From F2B08 sp046260445 (GTDB lineage Bacteria > Actinomycetota > Actinomycetes > Actinomycetales > Dermatophilaceae), in NCBI GenBank assembly GCA_046260445.1, contig JBHEPF010000178.1, forward strand, positions 17,703-81,702: a stretch of 64,000 nucleotides of DNA, read 5' to 3'. Below the pieces are notes generated by a model. That model was given only the letters and a program-made list of their open reading frames with translations, did no database searches and was not told the origin of the DNA. Shown here one piece after another: positions 7,912-15,841 of this stretch. A program made the translations under genes and the position numbers. Positions within the stretch are counted from its first letter, which is position 1, and every line of letters begins with the position of its first letter.

Positions 7912-9633
7912 ATGACAGCGCAGTCAGAGGCCAGCCCGTCCGACCTTCGCGCGGTCCTGCGCGACCGGCACGAGGAGGTGCTGGCCGAGGCCGCCGAGGC
8001 GCTCGCGACGAGGTCGTACTACGCCCGCTATCCCGACTCCCCGTCTCCACGCGTCCAGGGTGAGGGGGCCGCAGAGACCGGGCTGGCCGCATACGAGGCT
8101 CGTCTCGGCCGGCTCTTCGATCTCGGTGCCCAGCCCTCGACGGGTGAGTCGTTGGGCAGCGAGGTCTCGCCCTACGGGCCGGTGCTCGGCGTGACCTACC
8201 CCCGGCTCGATGTCGACACCGCGATGGCAGCGGTCAAAGAGGCGATGCGGGAGTGGCGCGATGCGGGTCCCCGGACCCGGGCCGCGGTGTGCGTCGAGAT
8301 CATCGACCGGCTCCATCAGCGGTCCTTCGAGCTGGCACATGCCGTGATGCACACCAGCGGCCAGCCCTTCGTCATGGCCTTCCAGGCCGGCGGTCCGCAG
8401 GCCCAGGATCGGGCGCTCGAGGCCGTCGTCGCCGCGCTCGTCGAGCAGGAGCGCATTCCCGCCCGCGCCCGCTGGGAGAAGCCTGGCAAGGATGCCCCGC
8501 TGGTGATGGAGAAGGAGTATGTGTGTGTCCCCCGGGGGGTTGCTCTCGTCATCGGCTGCAACACGTTCCCGACGTGGAACTCCTATCCCGGCCTCTTCGC
8601 GTCCCTCGCGACAGGGAACGCCGTGGTCGTCAAGCCGCATCCGCGGGCCGTCCTGCCGCTCGCCGTCACCGTGGCGGTATGCCGTGAGGTCCTCGCCGAG
8701 ACCGGCTTCGGTCCGGCGCTGGTCCAGCTCGCGGCCGAGAGCGACGGCGAGGGGCTGGCCAAGGAGCTCGCGCTGCGGCCGGAGGTGGCGATCATCGACT
8801 ATACGGGCGGGCCGGGGTTCGGTGCGTGGCTGGAGCGTGAGGGCGCGGCGGCGGGCAAGGCGGTGTTCACCGAGAAGTCGGGGGTCAACTCCATCGTCCT
8901 GGACTCGACCGACGACCTGCGCGGGCTGCTCGGCAACCTCGCGTTCTCACTCACGCTGTACTCGGGCCAGATGTGCACGACGCCGCAGAACCTCTATCTG
9001 CCACGGGCCGGCCTGCAGACACCCGACGGGCCGGTGTCGGTGGAGGACTTCACCGCTCGGCTCGGCTCGGCCATCGAGCGGCTCACCGGTGACGACGCCC
9101 GGGCCGTCGAGCTGCTCGGAGCCACTGTCAACGACGGAGTCCGAGCGAGGTCCGCGGGCCTGGCCGAGCTGGCCCGTGAGGCCGACGGGGAGGTCGTCAT
9201 CGAGAGCCGGACGGTGACGCATCCCGCGTATCCGGACGCCGTTGTCCGCACCCCCGGTCTCGTCCGGCTCGACGTCGAGCGGGAGGACGTCTACACCGAG
9301 GAGTGCTTCGGTCCGGTCGCTCTGCTCATCGTCACCGACTCGACCGGGCAGTCGCTGGCACAGTTCGTCGACACCGTGCGCGAGCACGGCGCGATGACGG
9401 CGGCGGTGTACTCGACGTCGGAGGAGGTGCTGCGGGCGGCTCGCGAGGCGAGTCTCGATGCGGGTGTGGCGCTCTCGGAGAACCTCACCGGGCAGGTGTT
9501 CGTCAACCAGACCGCGGCGTTCTCCGACTTCCACGGGACCGGGGCCAACCCGGCGGCCAACGCGGCCTACACCGACGCGGCCTTCGTCACCCCGCGGTTC
9601 CGGGTCATCGCGACCCGCCGCCACGCCACCTAG
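7912..9633 (+). CDS. paaN: Aldehyde dehydrogenase family protein, PaaN-like
   Basis: The 573-aa protein has the aldehyde-dehydrogenase fold. The GCNTFPTWNSYPGLFASLATGN stretch (about 225-246) is the cofactor loop. The catalytic Cys appears to lie in SGQMCTTPQN (about 350) and the late ECFGP motif is present. The N-terminal RSYYARYPDSPSPRV resembles PaaN proteins, which are linked to phenylacetate ring metabolism, rather than simple ALDHs. No other paa genes are nearby, so the substrate is uncertain. The start sits 6 nt after a TACAGT -10-like box. A palindromic repeat immediately follows the stop. Confidence 0.78.
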   Translation: MTAQSEASPSDLRAVLRDRHEEVLAEAAEALATRSYYARYPDSPSPRVQGEGAAETGLAAYEARLGRLFDLGAQPSTGESLGSEVSPYGPVLGVTYPRLDVDTAMAAVKEAMREWRDAGPRTRAAVCVEIIDRLHQRSFELAHAVMHTSGQPFVMAFQAGGPQAQDRALEAVVAALVEQERIPARARWEKPGKDAPLVMEKEYVCVPRGVALVIGCNTFPTWNSYPGLFASLATGNAVVVKPHPRAVLPLAVTVAVCREVLAETGFGPALVQLAAESDGEGLAKELALRPEVAIIDYTGGPGFGAWLEREGAAAGKAVFTEKSGVNSIVLDSTDDLRGLLGNLAFSLTLYSGQMCTTPQNLYLPRAGLQTPDGPVSVEDFTARLGSAIERLTGDDARAVELLGATVNDGVRARSAGLAELAREADGEVVIESRTVTHPAYPDAVVRTPGLVRLDVEREDVYTEECFGPVALLIVTDSTGQSLAQFVDTVREHGAMTAAVYSTSEEVLRAAREASLDAGVALSENLTGQVFVNQTAAFSDFHGTGANPAANAAYTDAAFVTPRFRVIATRRHAT

Positions 9634-9640
9634 TCACACC

Positions 9641-9724
9641 TTTCTCTCCCTGGGCGGAAACGTTCACCTTCGGGAAGGAACCGTTGCCTCCCGAAGGTGA
9701 GCTTTCTCTCCCAGGGAGAGAAAG
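9641..9724. repeat. Nested palindromic element between convergent genes
   Basis: Several exact inverted repeats are nested here. Outer 14-bp arms TTTCTCTCCCTGGG lie at 9641-9654 and 9710-9723. Inner 12-bp arms TCACCTTCGGGA lie at 9664-9675 and 9689-9700. The right side alone is a 23-nt palindrome (9702-9724). The loop contains GGAACCGTTG, which recurs with similar arms at 29697-29759. It fills the gap between the convergent PaaN-like and holin-like genes and could act as a two-way terminator. Confidence 0.85.
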
Positions 9725-9736
9725 AAGAGGTCGACG

Positions 9737-10123
9737 CTACTTGCCGTCGGGGAGGACGACGCTGAGGACCATCGAGACGAGGGTGATGACGATCGCTCCG
9801 ACGACGGCGTCCCACCAGAAGGCGTCGATCGAGAAGTCGAGCCCGAGCGGCTCGGCGAGCCACGCGGTGACCTGGAGCATGAACGCGTTGACGATGAGCG
9901 TGAACAGTCCGAGCGTCAGGATGATGAACGGCAGGCTGAAGAGCGAGACGATCGGCTTGATCACGGCGTTGACGAGACCGAAGATGAGGGCCACGAGGCC
10001 GATCGTGAGCAGGCGGGTCGAGAGCTCAGGGTCGTCCTCACCGAGGTGAATGCCGCCGACCGCGAGCGCGGCGACCCAGAGAGCGACGCCGTTGACGGCC
10101 GTTCTGATCAGGAATGAGCCCAT
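9737..10123 (-). CDS. Small membrane protein of the phage-holin 4_2 (DUF360) family
   Basis: The product has 128 aa and four hydrophobic helices, at about residues 5-25, 40-60, 62-85 and 105-125. The segment LVNAVIKPIVSLFSLPF is characteristic of the family named Phage_holin_4_2, despite no phage genes being nearby. The family is chromosomal in many actinobacteria and its role is unknown; a holin function should not be assumed. ATG at 10123 is six bases after CACCAT on the minus strand, a possible leaderless start. It is divergent from the aminotransferase gene. Confidence 0.8.
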   Translation of the reverse strand: MGSFLIRTAVNGVALWVAALAVGGIHLGEDDPELSTRLLTIGLVALIFGLVNAVIKPIVSLFSLPFIILTLGLFTLIVNAFMLQVTAWLAEPLGLDFSIDAFWWDAVVGAIVITLVSMVLSVVLPDGK

Positions 10124-10206
10124 GGCCCCATGGTGACAGATCCCCCCGCGCCGCCCGTGGAGCCGTACCGGACAGTCGGACCGGGGAGCGTCCTAGAGTG
10201 GCACTC

Positions 10207-11295
10207 ATGACCGACCCGACGACGCACGGTCCCCGGATCCGCGAGGCCCTCTCCCGGCTGCCTGCCTATGTCCCCGGCAAGCCGGCGGCCGCGCCCGAGG
10301 GCGTGACCGCATACAAGCTGTCCTCCAACGAGAACCCGTATCCGCCGCTGCCGTCGGTCCTGAAGGTGGTCCGGGACGCTGCCGGGTCGATGAACCGCTA
10401 CCCGGACATGGCGGTGACCGAGCTGACCCGCGCGCTCGCCGAGCACCTCGGCGTGCCGGCCGAGTGCATCGCGACCGGCACCGGGTCGGTGGGGGTCCTC
10501 GGCCAGGTGGTCCAGTCCTGCTGCGACGCCGGCGACGAGGTGGTCTTCGCCTGGAGGTCCTTCGAGGCCTACCCCATCGTCACGACCCTCGCGGGTGCGG
10601 TGCCGGTCCAGGTGCCGCTCGACGAGGCGCACCGGCACCGGCTCGACGCGATGGCCGAGGCGGTCACCGACCGCACCCGGGTGGTCCTCGTCTGCACGCC
10701 GAACAACCCGACCGGGACGGTCGTCCACGACGACGAGCTGCGGGCGTTCCTCTCCCGGGTCCCGACGGACGTGCTCGTCGTCATCGACGAGGCCTACCTC
10801 GAGTTCGTGCAGGACGCCGGAGCCCCCGACGCCCTGGCGATCTGGCGCGAGCACCCGAACGTCATGGTGCTGCGGACCTTCAGCAAGGCGTTCGGGCTCG
10901 CCGGCCTGCGTGTCGGGTATGCGGTGGCGCACCCCGAGATGGCCGCCGCCCTGCGCAAGGCGGCTGTGCCGTTCGGCGTCAACTCGCTCGCGCAGGCGGC
11001 AGCGGTCGCCTCTCTCGGCGCGGTCGACGAGCTGCAGGAGCGGGTCGGCGCGCTGGTCAAGGAGCGGGGCCGGGTCGCCGACGGCCTGCGGGACCAGGGG
11101 TGGGAGCCGACCGCCAGCGAGGCGAACTTCGTCTGGCTCGCCCTCGGTGAGGACTCCTCGGCGTTCACGGCCGCGTGCGAGGAGGCCGGGCTCATGGTGC
11201 GCCAGTACGGCACCGACGGCGTGCGCGTGACGATCGGCGAGTCCGCGGCGAACGACCGCCTGCTGGAGGTATGCGCGCGCTGGCTCCAGCGCTGA
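10207..11295 (+). CDS. HisC/Pat-type PLP aminotransferase
   Basis: The product is a 362-aa class I/II aminotransferase. SSNENPYPP (39-47), CTPNNPTG (163-170) and the PLP lysine in TFSKAFGLAGLR (Lys near 227) identify the histidinol-phosphate aminotransferase group. Because it stands alone, away from his genes, it is more likely the second actinobacterial copy (Pat), which acts on aromatic 2-oxoacids such as phenylpyruvate. Sequence alone does not settle the substrate. ATG at 10207 lies 7 nt after a TAGAGT box (10194-10199), indicating a leaderless transcript. Confidence 0.9.
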   Translation: MTDPTTHGPRIREALSRLPAYVPGKPAAAPEGVTAYKLSSNENPYPPLPSVLKVVRDAAGSMNRYPDMAVTELTRALAEHLGVPAECIATGTGSVGVLGQVVQSCCDAGDEVVFAWRSFEAYPIVTTLAGAVPVQVPLDEAHRHRLDAMAEAVTDRTRVVLVCTPNNPTGTVVHDDELRAFLSRVPTDVLVVIDEAYLEFVQDAGAPDALAIWREHPNVMVLRTFSKAFGLAGLRVGYAVAHPEMAAALRKAAVPFGVNSLAQAAAVASLGAVDELQERVGALVKERGRVADGLRDQGWEPTASEANFVWLALGEDSSAFTAACEEAGLMVRQYGTDGVRVTIGESAANDRLLEVCARWLQR

Positions 11296-11299
11296 CCGG

Positions 11300-11710
11300 T
11301 CAGTCGGCCGCCTCGGACACCTCGTCGACGATCAGGACGGGGCCCTGCATGCAGAACGACATCATGTCGGGGTCGATGGTGCCGGTGACCGACACCCGAC
11401 CATCCGTCGACATTTCGGGCGGAAGCTCCTCGGTGACCGAATAGGTCTTCCCGGTCGCCTCGTCGGTGAAGACGAGGCACCCGCTCTCGACGCCGTCCTC
11501 GATCGTCCCGGTCATCGTCACGCGCATCGCCTTGGGGTCGTCGAGCGATGTCATCGTCGGTTCCGGAGTGCCGAGCGACTCACTCGTCACCGGCGTCACC
11601 GGCGTCGCCGGGGCGGCCGGATCCGGTGTCTCGGTCGAGGAGCCGCACCCGACCAGAGCCAGAGCCAGCCCGACGACAGAGGCGAGACGGAGGACCGGGG
11701 AGCGTCGCAT
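11300..11710 (-). CDS. Small secreted lipoprotein, unknown function
   Basis: The product has 136 aa with a signal peptide (MRRSPVLRLASVVGLALA) ending in the lipobox LVGC, so the mature protein should be lipid-anchored outside the membrane. A Pro/Thr-rich linker follows (about 24-50), then a compact domain of about 85 residues with two Cys, probably a small beta-rich fold resembling OB-like domains. I do not recognise a named family. It is convergent with the aminotransferase, whose stop is 4 bp away. The start overlaps a GTATGC motif. Confidence 0.75.
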   Translation of the reverse strand: MRRSPVLRLASVVGLALALVGCGSSTETPDPAAPATPVTPVTSESLGTPEPTMTSLDDPKAMRVTMTGTIEDGVESGCLVFTDEATGKTYSVTEELPPEMSTDGRVSVTGTIDPDMMSFCMQGPVLIVDEVSEAAD

Positions 11711-11925
11711 ACCCCCCATCGTCGGCGACCACACGACCGAAGTCCACCGATGGGCTCGTCCGGATGATGAGATTCCCCGTCCTTTTGGGTACGTTAGGAC
11801 AGACCCCATGTGACCGCGGTCGCACCCCTTCGCCGCCGTCCATGATGACCGCACACACCGTCGCCGACCGTGACAGCGTGTGCCCGAACCGCTGACCAAT
11901 GACGTCTCAGCGGGGAAGGAGTGAC

Positions 11926-13140
11926 GTGAGCGACACCTCCGTCGACACCGATGCGACCCCCACCGGCGGCTCCGAGCCCCCACCCCGCCGGGCCGCCGAC
12001 CCTCTCGCCGCGATGAACGCTAGCAAGGCGGTCGGTGACGGGGGCCCGGACATGGTCCAGATCCTCACCCCCGAGGGGCAGCGGCTCAGCAACGAGACCT
12101 ACGACCCCATCCTCGAGTCGCTGAGCGAGGACGACCTGCGCGGCTTCTACCGCGACCTCGTCCTCATCCGCCGTGTCGACACCGAGGCGACCGCGCTCCA
12201 GCGCCAGGGCGAGCTCGGCATCTGGGCCTCGCTCCTCGGCCAGGAGGCCGCCCAGGTCGGGTCCGGGCGGGCGATGCGCCCGCAGGACTACGCGTTCCCG
12301 AGCTATCGCGAGCACGGCGTCGCGTGGTGCCGGGGGGTCGACCCGATCAACCTGCTCGGCCTGTTCCGTGGGGTCAACCACGGCGGCTGGGACCCGCACG
12401 AGAAGAACTTCCACCTCTACACGATCGTCATCGGCGCTCAGGCGTTGCACGCGACCGGGTACGCGATGGGCATCCAGCGCGACGGCGCGGTCGGCACCGG
12501 CGAGGAGGACCGCGACGCCGCGGCGATCTCGTACTTCGGCGACGGAGCGACCTCCCAGGGTGACGTCAACGAGGCGCTCGTCTTCGCCGGCGTCAACCAC
12601 GCGCCGGTCGTCTTCTTCTGTCAGAACAACCAGTGGGCGATCTCGGTGCCGAACGACAAGCAGATCCCGAGCCCGCTGTACCAACGCGCCTCGGGCTTCG
12701 GCTTCCCCGGCATCCGCGTCGACGGCAACGACGTCCTCGCGGTGTACGCGGTGACCAAGACTGCGCTCGACAACGCCCGCAGCGGGCAGGGGCCGACGTT
12801 CATCGAGGCCTTCACCTATCGGATGGGCGCGCACACCACGTCCGACGACCCGACGAAGTACCGCGTCTCCGCCGAGGTCGAGGTGTGGAAGCACCGCGAC
12901 CCGATCGCCCGGTTCAAGGCGTGGCTGACCCGCGAGGGAATCGTCGACCGCGCCTTCTTCGAGCAGCTCGAGGCCGAGGCGGAAGAGCTCGCCGCGTCGA
13001 TCCGCAGCCGGTGCCTCGAGATGCCGGACCCGGAGCCGCTCGCGATGTTCGACCACGTCTATGTCGACGACCACCCGGTCATCGAGGCCGAGCGCGAGAT
13101 GCTCCGCGCGTACCTCGAGAGCTTCGAGGGGGCGCACTGA
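11926..13140 (+). CDS. bkdA: Branched-chain 2-oxoacid dehydrogenase E1 alpha subunit
   Basis: Thiamine-diphosphate-dependent E1 alpha, which decarboxylates branched-chain 2-oxoacids and passes the acyl group to E2. The TPP-binding motif GDGATSQGDVNEALVFA...NNQWAIS is present (about 205-245), and RQGELGIWASLLGQEAAQVG is typical of the mycobacterial BkdA/PdhA group. GTG at 11926 (404 aa) was chosen over an ATG nine codons upstream because GGAAGGAG at 11914-11921 is well spaced for it. The roughly 135-nt leader downstream of a TACGTT box near 11790 is unusually long for this window. It is first gene of bkdABC. A pyruvate-type substrate cannot be excluded from sequence. Confidence 0.92.
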   Translation: MSDTSVDTDATPTGGSEPPPRRAADPLAAMNASKAVGDGGPDMVQILTPEGQRLSNETYDPILESLSEDDLRGFYRDLVLIRRVDTEATALQRQGELGIWASLLGQEAAQVGSGRAMRPQDYAFPSYREHGVAWCRGVDPINLLGLFRGVNHGGWDPHEKNFHLYTIVIGAQALHATGYAMGIQRDGAVGTGEEDRDAAAISYFGDGATSQGDVNEALVFAGVNHAPVVFFCQNNQWAISVPNDKQIPSPLYQRASGFGFPGIRVDGNDVLAVYAVTKTALDNARSGQGPTFIEAFTYRMGAHTTSDDPTKYRVSAEVEVWKHRDPIARFKAWLTREGIVDRAFFEQLEAEAEELAASIRSRCLEMPDPEPLAMFDHVYVDDHPVIEAEREMLRAYLESFEGAH

Positions 13141-13141
13141 C

Positions 13142-14143
13142 ATGACAACCACATCCAAGAGCTCATCGGCAACCACGATGACCATCGCCAAGGGAGTCAC
13201 GAACGGCCTGCGCGCCGCGATGGAGAACGACCCCAAGGTCCTCGTCATGGGCGAGGACGTCGGCAAGCTCGGCGGCGTGTTCCGGGTGACCGAAGGGCTG
13301 CAGAAGGACTTCGGCGAGGACCGCGTCATCGACACTCCACTCGCCGAGGCCGGGATCGTCGGCACTGCCATCGGGCTGGCGCTGCGTGGCTACCGGCCCG
13401 TCGTCGAGATCCAGTTCGACGGGTTCGTCTACCCGGCGTTCGACCACATCATCAGCCAGGTCGCCAAGATGCGGGCCCGCTCGCTCGGCACCGTCGCGCT
13501 GCCGATCGTCATCCGGATCCCCGTCGGGGGCGGCATCGGCGCGGTCGAGCACCACAGCGAGTCCAACGAGGCCTACTTCACCCACACCGCCGGGCTTCGC
13601 GTCGTGTGCTGCTCGAACGCCGAGGACGCCTACTGGATGATCCAGCAGGCGATCGAGACCGACGACCCGGTGATCTTCTACGAGCCGAAACGCCGCTACT
13701 GGGACAAGGGAGAGGTGGCCACCGAGGTCGCCCCACGGGGTCTCTTCGAGTCACGCGTCGTCAAGGAGGGCACCGACCTCACGCTGCTCGCCTATGGCCC
13801 GATGGTCAAGACCTGCGTGCAGGCCGCCCAGGTGGCGGAGGAGGAGGGCACGAGCCTCGAGGTCATCGACCTGCGCAGCCTCTCGCCGATCGACCTGCCC
13901 GCGATCACCGAGTCGGTCCGCAAGACGGGCCACGTCATCGTCGTGCACGAGGCGCCGACCTTCGGCGGCCTGGGCGGCGAGATCGCCGCGCGCCTCACGG
14001 AGGACTGCTTCTACCACCTCGAGGCGCCCGTCCTACGAGTCGGCGGCTACAACGTGCCCTACCCGCCGAGCCGGATCGAGGAGGACTTCCTCCCCGACCT
14101 CGACCGGGTGCTCGAGGCCGTCGACCGCTCGCTGTCCTACTGA
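13142..14143 (+). CDS. bkdB: Branched-chain 2-oxoacid dehydrogenase E1 beta subunit
   Basis: The 333-aa E1 beta forms the alpha2beta2 decarboxylase with BkdA. The family's LVMGEDVGKLGGVFRVTEGL stretch (about 34-53), TPLAEAGIVGTAIGLAL and the C-terminal transketolase domain with LRSLSPID are clear. ATG at 13142 begins one base after the bkdA stop, and AGGGGGCGC lies upstream, so translation is coupled. Length is normal for the family. Confidence 0.95.
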   Translation: MTTTSKSSSATTMTIAKGVTNGLRAAMENDPKVLVMGEDVGKLGGVFRVTEGLQKDFGEDRVIDTPLAEAGIVGTAIGLALRGYRPVVEIQFDGFVYPAFDHIISQVAKMRARSLGTVALPIVIRIPVGGGIGAVEHHSESNEAYFTHTAGLRVVCCSNAEDAYWMIQQAIETDDPVIFYEPKRRYWDKGEVATEVAPRGLFESRVVKEGTDLTLLAYGPMVKTCVQAAQVAEEEGTSLEVIDLRSLSPIDLPAITESVRKTGHVIVVHEAPTFGGLGGEIAARLTEDCFYHLEAPVLRVGGYNVPYPPSRIEEDFLPDLDRVLEAVDRSLSY

Positions 14144-14191
14144 CGCTCGGCTCCACGCCGTTTCGACCATCTGAGAGAGAGTCCGATCCCT

Positions 14192-15721
14192 GTGGCTACC
14201 AAGGAGTTCCGTCTTCCCGATCCCGGCGAAGGTCTCACCGAGGCCGAGATCGTCACCTGGAAGGTCCAGGTCGGCGACACCGTCAAGGTCAACGACATCG
14301 TCGTCGAGGTCGAGACCGCGAAGTCGCTCGTCGAGCTGCCGGTCCCGTTCGCCGGCACGGTCACCGCCCTTCTCGTCGAGGAGGGCGACACCGTGGAGGT
14401 GGGCACCCCGATCATCGCGGTCGAGACGGGATCCTCCCCGGATGAGCAAGGCGACGCGACCTCGGTCCAGGACGCACCCGGCGAGGGAGCCGTCGAGCCG
14501 GGTATGGAGGGCAGCCCTGCGCCCAAGGCCACCGACGCCGACGGAGCGGCGGATGCGGAGGCGATCGAGGAAGGCAAGATCGGCGGCAAGACCTCGACCG
14601 GTCGCACGGCCGTCCTCGTCGGGTACGGCGTGAAGAGCACGGAGGCCAAGCGCCGCCCGCGCAAGGCCACAGCCGATGTCGCCCGGCCCGAGGGCGAGAT
14701 CGGCGGTCGCCACGAGATCCGTCTCAACCCGACCCGGGTGAGTGAGTCCAAGCGTCCGACCGGGTCTGCGTCGACGAGCCCGGCACCGGCGGCGATGACT
14801 GCCGAGTCGCCGCGCGGGGACCGGCCGCTGGCGAAGCCGCCGGTGCGCAGGCTCGCCAAGGACCTCGGCGTCGACCTCGCGTCGGTACCCGGGACCGGCG
14901 CCGACGGGGTGGTGACGCGCGCCGACGTGGAGGCGTATGCGGCGGGCGTCCGGTCGCATACCTCGCCTGTCTCCGGCTCGCCGTCGCGGGAGGCGGGGGA
15001 GCGGGAGTCCCGTGAGCCGATCAAGGGCGTGCGCAAGATGATGGCGCAGGCGATGGTCGGGTCCGCGTTCGGCGCGCCCCACGTGACCGAGTGGGTCACC
15101 ATCGATGTGACGAAGACGATGGAGCTCGTCGCAGATCTCAAGACGGACAAGTCGTTCCGCGACGTCAAGGTCACGCCGATGCTGATCCTCGCAAAGGCGA
15201 TGTGTCTTGCGGTGAGGCGTCACCCGCTCGTCAACTCGACGTGGGACGAGGACGCGCAGGAGATCGTCGTCAAGCACTACGTCAACCTCGGCTTCGCAGC
15301 GGCGACCCCGCGCGGGCTCGTCGTCCCGAACGTCAAGGACGCCGACTCGATGAGTCTCCGCGAGCTCGGCGAGGCGATCGCTGCCCTCACCGAGACGGCA
15401 CGGGAGGGGCGCACCCAGCCGGCCGACATGAGCGACGGCACGATCACCATCACGAACGTGGGCGTCTTCGGCGTCGACCTCGGCACCCCGATCATCAACC
15501 CGGGCGAGTCGGCGATCATGGCGTTCGGTGCTGTGCGGCGGATGCCATGGGTCGTCGAGACCGAGAGTGGTTCGGGTGTGACCGAGGAGATCGTGCCGCG
15601 CTGGGTGAGCCAGCTCGCACTGTCCTTCGACCACCGGCACATCGACGGTGAGCTCGGCAGCAGGTTCCTCGCCGACGTGGCGAGCATCCTGGCGGACCCG
15701 GCCCGGGCGATGCTCTTCTGA
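14192..15721 (+). CDS. bkdC: Dihydrolipoamide acyltransferase E2 of the branched-chain 2-oxoacid dehydrogenase
   Basis: The product has 509 aa with one lipoyl domain (about 1-80, modified Lys in VETAKSLVEL), a low-complexity linker, and a peripheral E1/E3-binding domain (about 208-245, PPVRRLAKDLGVDL). The acyltransferase core ends with the active-site motif DHRHIDGE near residue 482. GTG start at 14192 follows GAGAGAGAG about 10 nt upstream. It is the third gene of the operon, 48 bp after bkdB. No E3 (lipoamide dehydrogenase) gene is nearby, so E3 is probably supplied from elsewhere. Confidence 0.94.
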   Translation: MATKEFRLPDPGEGLTEAEIVTWKVQVGDTVKVNDIVVEVETAKSLVELPVPFAGTVTALLVEEGDTVEVGTPIIAVETGSSPDEQGDATSVQDAPGEGAVEPGMEGSPAPKATDADGAADAEAIEEGKIGGKTSTGRTAVLVGYGVKSTEAKRRPRKATADVARPEGEIGGRHEIRLNPTRVSESKRPTGSASTSPAPAAMTAESPRGDRPLAKPPVRRLAKDLGVDLASVPGTGADGVVTRADVEAYAAGVRSHTSPVSGSPSREAGERESREPIKGVRKMMAQAMVGSAFGAPHVTEWVTIDVTKTMELVADLKTDKSFRDVKVTPMLILAKAMCLAVRRHPLVNSTWDEDAQEIVVKHYVNLGFAAATPRGLVVPNVKDADSMSLRELGEAIAALTETAREGRTQPADMSDGTITITNVGVFGVDLGTPIINPGESAIMAFGAVRRMPWVVETESGSGVTEEIVPRWVSQLALSFDHRHIDGELGSRFLADVASILADPARAMLF

Positions 15722-15737
15722 GACCACCCCCCGGGGA

Positions 15738-15803
15738 CAAACCTGGGAATAGGGCGGTTCGTCCCGGCAAGCTGCGTGACGATCCGCCCCATGCCCAGGT
15801 TGG
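15738..15803. repeat. Imperfect 20-bp inverted repeat downstream of bkdC
   Basis: Arms at 15738-15757 and 15784-15803 match at 17 of 20 positions (core AACCTGGG.AT.GGGCGG), around a 26-nt loop that has a weak inner pair. It could terminate the bkd transcript. There is no T-tract, and the arm sequence is not shared with the other palindromes of the window. Confidence 0.65.
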
Positions 15804-15841
15804 TCACGCGCGACGCCGACGCCCTCTGAGAGAGTGGGCCC

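Noticed and set aside
9737..10123. Evidence for a prophage from the holin-like gene
   Set aside because: No endolysin, integrase or structural phage genes are nearby; the family is a common chromosomal membrane protein despite its name.
11842..11895. 17-codon ORF (MMTAHTVADRDSVCPNR) upstream of bkdA
   Set aside because: No -10 box or ribosome site at the right distance and no overlap with the bkdA start, unlike the two leaders reported above.
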